From: Bauldia litoralis
GTDB taxonomy: Bacteria > Pseudomonadota > Alphaproteobacteria > Rhizobiales > Kaistiaceae
Direction of reading: 5' to 3'
Assembly (NCBI RefSeq): GCF_900104485.1
Contig: NZ_FMXQ01000007.1
Span: 248,001 to 312,000, forward strand
DNA length: 64,000 nt
Part shown: positions 1-9,135 of the stretch, piece by piece
Position numbering within the stretch: the first letter of the stretch is position 1
Layout: each line of letters begins with the position of its first letter
Program-made: the position numbers and the translations under genes
Notes under the pieces: model-generated
What the model was told of the DNA's origin: nothing
Seen by the model: only the letters and a program-made list of their open reading frames with translations
Database searches by the model: none

Positions 1-61
1 ACCGTTGTCGCGCTGGCACCCGGACTACAAGGAAGCCTTCGCCGACTACCTCAAGCGCTGA
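1..61 (+). CDS. C-terminal end of an unidentified protein (partial)
   Basis: Reading from base 2, an open frame runs off the left edge and ends at a TGA at 59-61. The visible tail is 19 residues, rich in charged and aromatic residues and ending YLKR. This is too little to name a family. Its strand is opposite to the next two genes, so it ends a separate transcription unit. No clear terminator hairpin follows in the 13 bases before the next stop codon. Confidence 0.4.
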   Translation, partial: PLSRWHPDYKEAFADYLKR

Positions 62-74
62 GGCGCGCTGCCCG

Positions 75-317
75 TCATTCGCGGCCGCGCGACGCCTTCG
101 GCCGCGGGCGCGGATAGCGCATCGTGCGGCCGACGACGGCGGGTTCGAGGCTGAGCGGCGGGGCAATGCGACGCGTCATGGGTCTATCCGGAAAAGTCGT
201 CGCGCCGTCGGCGAGCAGCGCGTCCACCGTGACGCCGATCATCGGGCGAAGCGAGCCGCCGGCGGCGGCGAGCACCTGCAGGGTGGCGGCGATCGAGCGG
301 AGTCGGGTCCTGTCCAT
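75..317 (-). CDS. small basic hypothetical protein
   Basis: This is a possible 80-residue protein that I do not recognise. I chose the ATG at 317 over the longer frame start at 398 because a GGGAG ribosome binding site lies about seven bases upstream. The sequence has a short hydrophobic stretch (residues 6-16) and an Arg/Pro-rich C-terminus. There are no cysteines, no signal peptide and no family motif. It lies downstream of the methyltransferase gene on the same strand, with a gap of about 108 bases. Competing frames on the plus strand look like shadows. It is a weak call that rests mainly on the ribosome binding site. Confidence 0.4.
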   Translation of the reverse strand: MDRTRLRSIAATLQVLAAAGGSLRPMIGVTVDALLADGATTFPDRPMTRRIAPPLSLEPAVVGRTMRYPRPRPKASRGRE

Positions 318-425
318 GGCGAGGCTCCCACATGCATCGGGCATCGTGGGTGCAGTTTCGCGCCGCCGGTTTGAACCGCCGCTGAGCCGGGCGTTCATCG
401 ACGGTTCACGGGCAAGGGCAGGGCG

Positions 426-1376
<951 letters not shown>

Positions 1377-1463
1377 TCTCGTCAGTCTCCGTCATGAAAA
1401 TATCCGCGGGCGGCGTGAGGCCGCGCGGACGCGTTCCGTCCGATATCCCCATTACACAGGCAA

Positions 1464-1503
1464 AAGCCGGCCGGCTGTGATGACGGTCACAGCCGGCCGG
1501 CTT
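1464..1503 (-). terminator. strong intrinsic terminator of the padR gene
   Basis: A perfect 17-bp inverted repeat (arms 1464-1480 and 1487-1503, arm sequence AAGCCGGCCGGCTGTGA) encloses a six-base loop. On the minus strand the second arm runs directly into TTTT (complement of 1462-1465), as expected for Rho-independent termination. It lies about 40 bases after the padR stop and ahead of the methyltransferase start, so it separates the two. Confidence 0.85.
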
Positions 1504-1542
1504 CAGGTCAGGTCACGCATGATGACCGGAAATGCGGACGAT

Positions 1543-2181
1543 TCAGGAGGGCTCGCCGCGGATCGCGGCGGCGGCGTCGCGCAAAATTTCCGCCAGTCGC
1601 CGCTGCTCGTCTTCGCCGGCGTCGAGCTTGCCGGCAATCGCCGCCTTCAGCGTTCGCCGCGCCTCGTTGACCTCGGCGATGACGCCGGGAATGTCGGTGT
1701 CGCCGCCGCCCTCGCGCTGCTCGTACCAGGCGCGGGCCCTGGCGACCTTCTCGCCGACCGCCGCCATCTCGGCGAGGATGCCGAGGGCGACGTCGCGGTT
1801 CTCCTCGAGATGCGCGCGTCCGGCATCGGTGATCGTGTAGACCTTCTTGTTGCCCTCGGCGCTGGCATCGGCATAGCCCGCTTCCTCGAGGTAGGTGAGG
1901 GTCGGGTAGATGACGCCGGGGCTCGGGCTGTAGGCACCGTGCGACCGCTCCTCGAGGGCCTTGATGACGTCATAGCCGTGGCGCGGCTGCTCGGCGAGCA
2001 GGGCGAGAACCACCAGCCTGAGATCGCCGTCGGCGAACATCTTGCCGCCGCGGAACGGGTCCGGCGGCCCGCGGAAGCGGCCGCCAAAGGGCCCGCCGCG
2101 ATGGCCGAAGCCGCGCGGACCGTGGCGTCCGGCGCCGTGCCAGACACCGTGGTGGGGGTGGTGAGAGTGACAACCGTGCAT
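1543..2181 (-). CDS. PadR family regulator with His-rich N-terminus (YqjI-like)
   Basis: This 212-residue protein has a PadR winged-helix domain at about residues 48-125 (HGYDVIKALEER, SPSPGVIYPTLTYLEEAGY) and a helical C-terminal dimerisation region. The first 27 residues contain nine His and one Cys, followed by a Gly/Arg/Phe-rich linker. This layout resembles E. coli YqjI, a PadR repressor whose His-rich N-terminus binds nickel or iron. Metal sensing here is an inference. The start is supported by GGAGG about eight bases upstream. Two matching inverted repeats lie 19-79 bases ahead of the start, which suggests autoregulation. No ferric reductase partner (YqjH) is adjacent. Confidence 0.88.
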   Translation of the reverse strand: MHGCHSHHPHHGVWHGAGRHGPRGFGHRGGPFGGRFRGPPDPFRGGKMFADGDLRLVVLALLAEQPRHGYDVIKALEERSHGAYSPSPGVIYPTLTYLEEAGYADASAEGNKKVYTITDAGRAHLEENRDVALGILAEMAAVGEKVARARAWYEQREGGGDTDIPGVIAEVNEARRTLKAAIAGKLDAGEDEQRRLAEILRDAAAAIRGEPS

Positions 2182-2199
2182 TATTCGACCTCCGTTCGT

Positions 2200-2215
2200 T
2201 ATATCGAGCGATATA
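2200..2215. promoter_or_regulatory. putative PadR operator, copy 1
   Basis: TATATCGAGCGATATA is a perfect inverted repeat of 7-bp arms around AG, 19 bases upstream of the padR start. PadR repressors commonly bind such AT-rich palindromes in their own promoters. The link to this regulator is inferred from position. Confidence 0.6.
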
Positions 2216-2244
2216 GCTAGGGAAGGCGCCGTCGATCGTCAAGA

Positions 2245-2260
2245 TATATCTTGCGATAGA
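2245..2260. promoter_or_regulatory. putative PadR operator, copy 2
   Basis: TATATCTTGCGATAGA matches copy 1 in 13 of 16 positions and keeps the TATATC...CGATA half-site layout. The two copies are 45 bases apart, slightly over four helical turns. The spacing suggests cooperative binding over the padR promoter. Confidence 0.5.
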
Positions 2261-2354
2261 TCGTGGAATGGGATGTGAGAAGCCGCGACCGGGCAAAGGC
2301 AAGGCGTTGCCTCCCTTGCCATCCCGGCAGGCTCGGCTTACCCAGAAGCCGGCA

Positions 2355-2441
2355 GCGGACGTGGCGGAATTGGTAGACGCAAGGGACTTAAAATCCCTCG
2401 GAGGCAACTCCATGTGGGTTCGATTCCCACCGTCCGCACCA
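2355..2441 (+). tRNA. tRNA-Leu (anticodon UAA)
   Basis: This is an 87-base class II tRNA. The acceptor stem pairs GCGGACG (2355-2361) with CGTCCGC (2431-2437), followed by A and an encoded CCA. The anticodon loop CTTAAAA gives UAA. A long variable arm and the T-loop GTTCGATTC are present. It reads leucine UUA/UUG codons. No duplicated 3' end that would mark an integrated element was found in the window. Confidence 0.97.
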
Positions 2442-2576
2442 GTCGGTCGCGCGAGCCGCGCAACCGGCGCGCCCCGGGTCGACCGAGATCCCTTGTTACC
2501 TGCCGATCGATCCTTCCGTCGCGGAGCAGGGTGGTGAATAGTGGTGGCAAGCCGAAGGTCGAGATAGGAAGAGCCG

Positions 2577-3386
2577 ATGATCCGCAGCCTTGCCGCAGCA
2601 GCCCTGCTCTGCGCCTGCACCGCCGCCGCCGACGCGCAGGACCTGCCCATCTTCGATGCCCACATCCATTACAGCCATGACGCGGTCCTGCAGGTGCCGC
2701 CCGACCAGGTGGCGAAGATCCTGCGCGAGGCGGGCATCAAGAAGGCGCTCGTTTCCAGTTCCGACGACGACGGTACCCAGAAGCTCAAGGCCGCGGCGCC
2801 CGAAATTGTCGTGCCAGCCCTTCGGCCCTACCGGAAGCGCGGCGAGATCAGCACGTGGATGCATGATCCGACCGTGATCGACTATCTCGAAGACCGCCTG
2901 TCGGCCTTCGATTACGAAGCGATCGGCGAGTTCCACGCCTATGGCGACGACATCGGCACCGATGTGATCCAGCGCATGATCGCACTGGCGCGGGAGCGTG
3001 ACCTGCTGTTGCATCACCATGGCGACCGTGAAGCGCTGGACCTGATCTTCGCAAGCTGGCCGGAAGCCCGGGTGCTCTGGGCGCATTCCGGCTTCGCGCG
3101 CCCGGACGAGGTCACCGAGGCGCTTTCGGCCCATCCCGGGCTCTGGTCCGACCTGGCCTATCGTTCCGACATGCTGGGCAGCGACGGGCTCGATCCCGAA
3201 TGGGCGGCGGCCTTCACCGCATTCCCCGACCGCTTCATGGTGGGAACGGATACCTTCGCGCCGGAGCGCTGGTACTATGTCGCATCCCATGCGGACTATT
3301 CGCGGGAATGGCTGGCGCTGCTGCCGCAGGACATCGCGCGCAAGATCGCCTTCGAGAATGCCGAAGCCATGCTGGCGGCCGAATGA
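2577..3386 (+). CDS. secreted amidohydrolase-2 family metal hydrolase
   Basis: The 269-residue protein begins with a signal peptide (hydrophobic residues 4-18; C12/C14 leave lipoprotein processing possible). A TIM-barrel amidohydrolase fold follows: the metal motif AHIH (H29, H31), GEFHAY, the histidine cluster LLHHHGD, WAHSGFA and the aspartate motif VGTDTF. Such enzymes hydrolyse amides, lactones or carboxyl groups. The substrate is unknown. AGGAAG lies six bases before the ATG. The gene overlaps the next one as ATGA, so the three genes 2577-4911 are likely translated together. All three products appear to be exported, which suggests a shared periplasmic role. Confidence 0.78.
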   Translation: MIRSLAAAALLCACTAAADAQDLPIFDAHIHYSHDAVLQVPPDQVAKILREAGIKKALVSSSDDDGTQKLKAAAPEIVVPALRPYRKRGEISTWMHDPTVIDYLEDRLSAFDYEAIGEFHAYGDDIGTDVIQRMIALARERDLLLHHHGDREALDLIFASWPEARVLWAHSGFARPDEVTEALSAHPGLWSDLAYRSDMLGSDGLDPEWAAAFTAFPDRFMVGTDTFAPERWYYVASHADYSREWLALLPQDIARKIAFENAEAMLAAE

Positions 3387-3772
3387 GAGTCCTGGCCTTC
3401 TTGGCAGGCCTGTCGGCGGCGCCGGCACTGGCCTGCGCTCCCGATCCGGACGCGCTTGCGTTGACGCCCGAGGCGACGGCGTCGCTTGTCGCCTATGCCA
3501 CACTGGCGCCCGGCCGCTTGTCGCAGCCCTTCGAGATGCAGTTGGTCTTTTGCGGCGAGGATGCCCCGGCGATCCAGCGGGTCGAGGTCTCGGCGATCAT
3601 GCCCGCCCATCAGCACGGGATGAACTATGAGCCCGTCGTGACGGCCCTGGATGACGGGCGGTTCTCGGTCTCGGGGATGGTGTTCCATATGCCGGGAAGC
3701 TGGCAGGTGCAGGTCGCGGCTTTCGGCGATGGCGAGCCGGTATTCTACACCCTGGAGGTCGAGGCCCGGTGA
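3383..3772 (+). CDS. small secreted YtkA-like domain protein
   Basis: This 129-residue protein has an N-terminal signal peptide (about residues 1-17) and a beta-sandwich domain resembling YtkA/FixH-like proteins. Characteristic segments are MPAHQHGMNY and FHMPGSWQVQV, with His and Met residues that could bind copper. Three cysteines are present. It starts at the ATG overlapping the amidohydrolase stop; a longer upstream frame is not needed. It ends overlapping the GTG of the MauG-like gene. Members of this domain family often sit near metal or cytochrome assembly genes. It could be a substrate or partner of the di-haem enzyme next door, which is inference. Confidence 0.75.
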   Translation: MRVLAFLAGLSAAPALACAPDPDALALTPEATASLVAYATLAPGRLSQPFEMQLVFCGEDAPAIQRVEVSAIMPAHQHGMNYEPVVTALDDGRFSVSGMVFHMPGSWQVQVAAFGDGEPVFYTLEVEAR

Positions 3773-4911
3773 TCAGGCGCACTCTTGGTCGTCTGTGTCT
3801 GCTGGTTGGCCTCATGCTGGTTTCAGCGGCGCAGGCCGAGGTCCTCCTGAGCGAGGATGAGATCGCCCGGGCGCTCTCCCATGGGCCGTGGCCCCCGGCG
3901 TTCGAGCCCGACCCCAGCAACCGTGTCTCCGGGCTGCCCGCGGCCATTGCCCTGGGGGAGGGCCTGTTCTCCGATCCGGTACTGTCACGCGACGGAACGA
4001 TGGCCTGCGCCAGCTGCCACGACCCCGCCCACGGCTTCGCCGAACCCCGCGCCCGCGCGAATGGCAAGGTGCTTCTGGACCGCAATGCGCTGGCGCTGGT
4101 CAACCTGCCGGCACATCGCTGGTTTGGCTGGTCGGGCGACACCGACAATCTCTGGGCGCAAAGCCTGACGCCCATCGTCAACGCCGATGAGATGGACCAG
4201 GACGCGGCGGGCCTCAAGCAGGCGCTGGTGACGAGCCGCTGGGCGGATGACTATGCCGCGGTCTTCGGTCCGCCCGCGGGGCAGGACGCGGACGATGTCC
4301 TGGTCAATATCGCGAAAGCTCTGGCCGCCTTTCAGGAGACACTGGTCACGGGCCCGACCTCATTCGACAGGTTCCGCGACGCGCTGGAGGCGGGCGACCT
4401 GGCTACGGCAGCGCTCTATCCGGAAGCCGCGCAACGCGGTCTGAAGATCTTCCTCGGGCGCGGCAACTGCGCGCTCTGTCATACCGGCCCGGCCTTCACC
4501 AATGGAGAATTCCACGACGCAGGCGTGCCCTATTTCATCACCGAGACGCGGGTCGACACGGGACGCCATGGCGGTCTCGAGGCGTTGAAGGCCAGCCCCT
4601 ACACCCTGGCGGGCCCGTATTCCGACGATCCCGAGCAGCAGGGCGCATGGGCGGTGAGACAGGTTCGACCGTTGCATTCCGACTTCGGCACCTTCCGCGT
4701 GCCGGGGCTTCGCGGGGCCGCGCGGACGGCGCCCTACATGCATGACGGAAGCCTTGCCGATCTCCGGGCCGTCGTGCGCCACTACAATACGATCGACATG
4801 GAGCGCCTGCACGCGGATGGCGAAGCCATCCTGGCGCCTCTCGGACTGTCGGCCACGGAAGCGGATGACCTGGTGCAGTTCCTGCGCAGCCTGAGCGACG
4901 ACCAGCCCTGA
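3769..4911 (+). CDS. MauG/cytochrome c peroxidase family di-haem protein
   Basis: A 380-residue periplasmic protein with a signal peptide (residues 1-23, ending AQA). Two c-type haem motifs are visible: CASCH at 80-84 and CALCH at 234-238. The arrangement and length match the bacterial di-haem cytochrome c peroxidase/MauG family, which either reduces peroxide or oxidises Trp/Tyr side chains on partner proteins. The start is a GTG overlapping the previous stop. The axial ligand of the second haem, which separates peroxidases from MauG types, was not assigned. Co-translation with a small secreted protein is reminiscent of MbnH/MbnP pairs. Confidence 0.88.
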   Translation: MIRRTLGRLCLLVGLMLVSAAQAEVLLSEDEIARALSHGPWPPAFEPDPSNRVSGLPAAIALGEGLFSDPVLSRDGTMACASCHDPAHGFAEPRARANGKVLLDRNALALVNLPAHRWFGWSGDTDNLWAQSLTPIVNADEMDQDAAGLKQALVTSRWADDYAAVFGPPAGQDADDVLVNIAKALAAFQETLVTGPTSFDRFRDALEAGDLATAALYPEAAQRGLKIFLGRGNCALCHTGPAFTNGEFHDAGVPYFITETRVDTGRHGGLEALKASPYTLAGPYSDDPEQQGAWAVRQVRPLHSDFGTFRVPGLRGAARTAPYMHDGSLADLRAVVRHYNTIDMERLHADGEAILAPLGLSATEADDLVQFLRSLSDDQP

Positions 4912-5000
4912 CGGCTGCTCACCGCCGAATCAGCTCTGCGATCTGCATGTGTGCCGGGCGGCCTGTCGCGGCGGGACAGGTCATGCGTGATCGACAGCCG

Positions 5001-5037
5001 GATCGGGCAAGCACCGTGGGAGGCTGCTTGCCCGATC
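5001..5037. terminator. hairpin between convergent genes
   Basis: A perfect 13-bp stem (GATCGGGCAAGCA, 5001-5013, with 5025-5037) and an 11-base loop lie between the convergent MauG-like and L,D-transpeptidase genes. Neither side has a clear T-run, so it may act as a bidirectional terminator or an mRNA 3' end stabiliser. Confidence 0.55.
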
Positions 5038-5046
5038 TGGTGCGAC

Positions 5047-5598
5047 CTAGAGGATGACGACCCTGGCGCCGACCGGGACCCGCTCGTACAGCTGCTCCAC
5101 ATGGGCATTGATCATGCGGATGCACCCGTTGGAAACGGCGCGGCCGATCGAGCTGGGCTGTGTCGTCCCATGGATGCGGTACATCGTGTCGGTCCCGCCA
5201 CGATAGAGGTAGAGCGCGCGGGAGCCGAGCGGGTTGCCAGGGCCGCCCGGGACGCCATTGGCGTAGCGGGCATACTGTTTCGGCGACCGCTTGATCATCG
5301 CCTTGGTCGGCGTCCAAGACGGCCACTTGGCCTTGCGGCCGACCGTTGCGCTACCTTTGAGGCTGAGGCCGGCGCGACCGACACCGACGCCATATCGGGT
5401 CGCATATCCGCCGCGCTCGACGAAGTAGAGAAAACGGTTCCGGGGATCGACGACCAGCGTTCCGGGTGCGTAGCCACGGTACTTCACGCGTTGGGGTTGA
5501 TACTTCGGATCAAGCTTGAAGGTGCTATGGGCAACGGCGGAAGCCGGTGCGACCATCGTCGCGCCCAAGCCAAGAATAAACAGTCTGCGGTCCAGCAT
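5047..5598 (-). CDS. L,D-transpeptidase (YkuD domain)
   Basis: The 183-residue exported protein has an N-terminal signal sequence (twin Arg at 4-5, hydrophobic core to about residue 22) followed by a YkuD catalytic domain. Active-site signatures are the HGT motif (H143) and SNGCIRM with nucleophile C159. These enzymes make 3-3 peptidoglycan cross-links or attach proteins to peptidoglycan in the periplasm. No peptidoglycan-binding domain is present, as in the short alphaproteobacterial forms. It converges with the MauG-like gene. The small secreted protein gene upstream on the same strand is 57 bases away and could be co-transcribed. Confidence 0.9.
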   Translation of the reverse strand: MLDRRLFILGLGATMVAPASAVAHSTFKLDPKYQPQRVKYRGYAPGTLVVDPRNRFLYFVERGGYATRYGVGVGRAGLSLKGSATVGRKAKWPSWTPTKAMIKRSPKQYARYANGVPGGPGNPLGSRALYLYRGGTDTMYRIHGTTQPSSIGRAVSNGCIRMINAHVEQLYERVPVGARVVIL

Positions 5599-5655
5599 CG
5601 TGGAATGTCTCCTGTGTCTGATGAGGGCGCCACCCTGGAAAGGCGGCGGTGCGTA

Positions 5656-5991
5656 TCACGACGCAGGAATGGGCGGACGCAGGTCGGGACCGAACGGGAT
5701 CCGGGACAGTTTCGCGCCCGTGGTCAGCCAACTCACGGACGCCAGCCGGGTGCGCGGGTGGAGCGGTGCCGGATGAGGGGTAACAGCCTCGAACGAGCAA
5801 CTGCCGGTGCCGCTGCCGCAGCCGACCCGGCTGATCACCACCGGATCGGTCGTGTCGGAGGCCTGATCGTAGACGATATCCGCGCCGGCCGCGGCCTTCT
5901 TCAGGGCCGAGAGCGGCGCGTGTCCGCTGAGGGCCAGGGTGAAGACGGCAATGAAGGCGAGTGCGAAAATGCGCCGGATCATGGCTGACAC
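5656..5991 (-). CDS. small secreted hypothetical protein
   Basis: A 111-residue product with a signal peptide (hydrophobic residues 9-22) and a Pro/Arg-rich C-terminus. Two cysteines (GCGSGTGSC) could form a disulphide. I do not recognise a family. The GTG at 5991 has AGGGA about seven bases upstream; the alternative ATG at 5982 lacks a ribosome binding site. It lies between the multicopper oxidase gene and the L,D-transpeptidase gene, all on the minus strand, so it could be part of that run. Confidence 0.5.
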   Translation of the reverse strand: MSAMIRRIFALAFIAVFTLALSGHAPLSALKKAAAGADIVYDQASDTTDPVVISRVGCGSGTGSCSFEAVTPHPAPLHPRTRLASVSWLTTGAKLSRIPFGPDLRPPIPAS

Positions 5992-6082
5992 GCTAACATC
6001 CCTGCCGTCGCAGGAAAATTAACGCATCCGCACAAAATCGTGACTTCGATCGAGGAAATCCACATGACGCTCTCGCGTCAGC

Positions 6083-7492
6083 TCAGGTGACTTCGAACCA
6101 CGTCTTCATTCCGGCGGCCTGGTGCTCCAGCATGTGACAATGGAAGAGCCATTTACCGGGGTTGTCGGCGACAAACGCAATCCTGGTCGTTTGTGTCGGG
6201 CCAATCAGGAAGGTGTCTCGCCACGGCCTGTGGTCGATCTCGCTGTCGCTGCGCGCCACGATCCGGAAGTGGTGACCATGGACATGCATCGCGTGCGGGA
6301 AGGCGGTGTCGTTGGTCACGTTGAGGATGACCGACGTGCCGCGTTCCACACCAAAGAAGGGCTCTGGCGACAGGCCCGCCACGCCATTGAAGGCCCAAAC
6401 CTGTCTGGATGCGAACAGCTCTTCGCCTTCCAGGTATCGTCCGTCGACGATCGCGCCTGTCATTCGCCCCATCATTCCGCCGGCCATGTCGAGGTCGAAT
6501 TCGACGGCATTGGCAAGGTCCGGCTCGGGGAGGAGGTTGGGAAGCAGCGCCGGCGCCTCTGCCTCCTGATCATCCGCCGGCGTGACCACGAACTGGCCGA
6601 AAGCGAACGGGTCCCCGGACATTTCGATCAGCGCGAGCGTGCCCGGCGCTCCTGGCGTCACCAGCAGGTCCATCCGTTGGCCGGGCCCAAGCAGGAAGGG
6701 ATTATAGGCAAGCGCCTCCGGCGCGGCGAGCGGCTGGCCGTCATAGGCGACGACCGTCGCACCCAGCGACTCCAGGTCCAGTTCCAGGATCCGGGCGTTC
6801 GCCGCATTGATGAGCCGGACCCGGGAGGTCCTCCCCGCAGCCAGGGGGATGTCCGGACGCGTTGCGCCATTGATCGTCAGCCAGTTGCCGAGACGCCCGC
6901 CGTGGGACCAGTCGCCCATATCGCCGAAGCCTTCATCGATCCGGCCGGATGGACTCACCCGCCAGTCATCGAGAACCAGCGTGACGTCCTGCGCCGGGGC
7001 GAATGCCGGTTCGGCTTCGTCGACGATAAGGGCGCCGTAGAGACCGCGCTCCACCTGTTCCCAGCTTCGATTGTGGGCGTGATACCAGTAGGTGCCGGCA
7101 TCGGGTACGGTGAAAACGTAGTCGAAGGTATCTCCTGGCTCCACTGCCGGCTGGGTCAATCCCGCAACTCCGTCCATGCTGTTCTCGATCCGGATACCGT
7201 GCCAATGGATCGAGGTCGGCTGGTCCAGTTCGTTGCGAAACCGGACGCGAATGGTGCCGCCCTTCCGCCCCCGGATGATCGGGCCGGGAACGGCGCCATC
7301 ATATCCCCATATCGGCACCTCCGGGCTTCCTTCGCCTAGCAAGGGAGCCGTGCCCGGACGCGCGGTCAACTCCAGGAAATCACCTGTGCCGGCGAGCGAC
7401 ATGCGGGGGAGGAACGGGCTGGCGGCCACGACACCGGCCGCCTGCATGAATCGTCTTCGTGAAATCAAGTGATGACCTCTTTGGTTTGGCAT
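6083..7492 (-). CDS. Tat-exported multicopper oxidase
   Basis: This 469-residue three-cupredoxin-domain oxidase starts with a Tat signal (SRRRFMQ, residues 11-17). Copper ligands are all visible: HWHG (H96, H98), WYHAHN near residue 140, HAMHVHGHHF near 400, and the HCHMLEHQAAGM run (H451, C452, H453, H457, M462) that makes the T1 site. It should oxidise Cu(I), metals or phenols in the periplasm with reduction of O2 to water. It is the last gene of a minus-strand group with two cytochromes upstream, which might feed or accept electrons. CueO-type Met-rich inserts are short (one GGMMGRM stretch). Confidence 0.93.
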   Translation of the reverse strand: MPNQRGHHLISRRRFMQAAGVVAASPFLPRMSLAGTGDFLELTARPGTAPLLGEGSPEVPIWGYDGAVPGPIIRGRKGGTIRVRFRNELDQPTSIHWHGIRIENSMDGVAGLTQPAVEPGDTFDYVFTVPDAGTYWYHAHNRSWEQVERGLYGALIVDEAEPAFAPAQDVTLVLDDWRVSPSGRIDEGFGDMGDWSHGGRLGNWLTINGATRPDIPLAAGRTSRVRLINAANARILELDLESLGATVVAYDGQPLAAPEALAYNPFLLGPGQRMDLLVTPGAPGTLALIEMSGDPFAFGQFVVTPADDQEAEAPALLPNLLPEPDLANAVEFDLDMAGGMMGRMTGAIVDGRYLEGEELFASRQVWAFNGVAGLSPEPFFGVERGTSVILNVTNDTAFPHAMHVHGHHFRIVARSDSEIDHRPWRDTFLIGPTQTTRIAFVADNPGKWLFHCHMLEHQAAGMKTWFEVT

Positions 7493-7564
7493 GACCGCTC
7501 TTGATTGGACCCGTGCTGGCCGCGACGCCGATACCGGCGCGCTGCTTGTCCTGCGGCAGGCGTC

Positions 7565-8452
7565 TCAATCCTCGTCCAGAAGGAAGGTCGCGAGATCTTC
7601 CAGGTGCAGGGGCAGGAGGTAGGATGTCCCGTCGCTGACGACTTCCTTCATCGACCCGCCCAGGACATCGCCGTCGGGTGCGATTCCTGTCCGCAACGCT
7701 GTGATCAGGGCCTCGCGCGTCCACCCGTTGGCCCGCAGCGTGGCCGCGTCGATCGGCGGCGACGATCCGCCGTCGAGCATTGCCGGATCGCCGGTGTAGG
7801 CTCTCTCCAGCATGGGCGCACCGGCCAGGTTGCGGGGCGTGTGACAGGCGCCGCAATGGGCAAGTCCGTCGGCAATGAACCTGCCCCGGTTCCAGGCCGC
7901 GCTCCGCGCGGGGTCGGTCTCGACGACCGGCGGGGCGGCGAATACGGCGCGCCAGACCCGTAGCCCCGAGCGCAGGCTGAACGGAAAGCCGACATCGTGG
8001 TCTCGCGACGGCGTGGCGTCCGCCGGAACCGTGCGAAGCGCGGCCCATAGGTCGGATACGTCCCGGTCGTTCAACGAGGCATAGAAGGCATAGGGAAATG
8101 CCGGGTAGTAGGGTGTGCCTCCCGGCGAGATTCCATGTCGCAATGCCCGCGCAAAATCCTCAAGCGACCAGTCACCGATGCCGGATTGGGCATCCTGCGT
8201 GATGTTCGGCGAGTAGAAGGTTCCGAACTTGCTCTCGAGGGCAACGCCGCCGGCGAATGGCGCGCCGCCGCCGGAAGCATCGGTGTGGCAGGCCACGCAC
8301 CCGGCGACGCGGGCCAGATAGGCGCCGCGTTTCACATTGGGCGCGGTCGCCTCGATCTGGATGGGATCAAGACCAGCGGGCATCGTAATGAAGGCACCCA
8401 GCGAAATGGTTGCCAGAACGACTATGGCGAGCGCGGCGAGGGCGATCTTCAT
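7565..8452 (-). CDS. membrane-anchored di-haem c-type cytochrome
   Basis: A 295-residue protein with an N-terminal hydrophobic segment (residues 1-24, signal or anchor) and two c-type haem sites: CVACH at 52-56 and CGACH at 200-204. Each is followed by typical cytochrome c folds, as in the cytochrome subunits of alcohol/gluconate dehydrogenases. The start at 8452 was chosen because it overlaps the upstream stop as ATGA and begins directly with the signal; the longer frame start at 8482 is inside the previous gene. Its likely role is electron transfer in the periplasm between the neighbouring cytochrome c', the multicopper oxidase and the respiratory chain. Partners are inferred from gene order. 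Confidence 0.88.
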   Translation of the reverse strand: MKIALAALAIVVLATISLGAFITMPAGLDPIQIEATAPNVKRGAYLARVAGCVACHTDASGGGAPFAGGVALESKFGTFYSPNITQDAQSGIGDWSLEDFARALRHGISPGGTPYYPAFPYAFYASLNDRDVSDLWAALRTVPADATPSRDHDVGFPFSLRSGLRVWRAVFAAPPVVETDPARSAAWNRGRFIADGLAHCGACHTPRNLAGAPMLERAYTGDPAMLDGGSSPPIDAATLRANGWTREALITALRTGIAPDGDVLGGSMKEVVSDGTSYLLPLHLEDLATFLLDED

Positions 8453-9048
8453 CAGTTCGCTTCCCGGAACGCCGCGTGGCAACTGGCGCAGGCATCGGTA
8501 ATCTCGGCAAACAGGGCCTGGGGCGACGGTCCGATCTCCGCCGGTGCCTCAGTTGCGCGCGTCGATACCCTGGGTTGCGGCTTGAGGCCGAGCAAGGCTC
8601 GCTCGTCGAGCGACGCCCACATGTCGCCCGGAGCCTCCGGCCCGGATACGACCGGCGCGGGCACGGGTGGTGACCCGTCCCGGTCGGCAGCCGCGACGAG
8701 TTCGGCGGCCAACTGCCTCAGCCTGATGGCGAGCCGCGAGAACTCCGTCCAGTTTGTCCAGATCTCCGGTGTGGCCACCGATGGGGAATCGAGGCTTCCC
8801 TCTGGAAAAAGCTGCAGCATGGTCTCCCCGGCGTGACCCTCGATGACTCGGGCGGCCTGCCTGACGACAGCCGGATCAAACGCGCCGCCCGCGAATGACT
8901 GGGAGAGCGTTTTGACCGATTGCGCCATGTCCATCATGCCGTTCATCCGGTCACCGACGATGCCCGTCGCACCGCCATGGGCGAACACGCCCCCGACGGC
9001 GCCAGCAATTGCGACAACCGCCGCGATCGAAATCGAAGCAAATCTCAT
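8452..9048 (-). CDS. cytochrome c'/c-556 family protein
   Basis: The 198-residue protein has a signal peptide (about residues 1-23) and ends with the single haem motif CASCH (C187-H191) near the C-terminus. A C-terminal haem motif after a four-helix region is the hallmark of cytochrome c'/c-556. A Pro-rich insert (roughly residues 110-170) makes it longer than the usual 125-150 residues. I took the ATG at 9048, with AGGACAG upstream, over the frame start at 9099, which lacks a signal at its N-terminus. It is co-translated with the di-haem cytochrome. Confidence 0.82.
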   Translation of the reverse strand: MRFASISIAAVVAIAGAVGGVFAHGGATGIVGDRMNGMMDMAQSVKTLSQSFAGGAFDPAVVRQAARVIEGHAGETMLQLFPEGSLDSPSVATPEIWTNWTEFSRLAIRLRQLAAELVAAADRDGSPPVPAPVVSGPEAPGDMWASLDERALLGLKPQPRVSTRATEAPAEIGPSPQALFAEITDACASCHAAFREAN

Positions 9049-9135
9049 TTCGTCTGTCCTGGCCTTCAGAATGTCAGGAACCGGACCATGCGCAGACATG
9101 CCGCATGATCCGATAATGCCGTAAATCCGAAAGGG

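Noticed and set aside
1377-1463. A methionine-related riboswitch ahead of the homocysteine methyltransferase gene
   Set aside because: The leader contains short GC-rich stems but no arrangement that I can match to SAM or SAH riboswitch classes.
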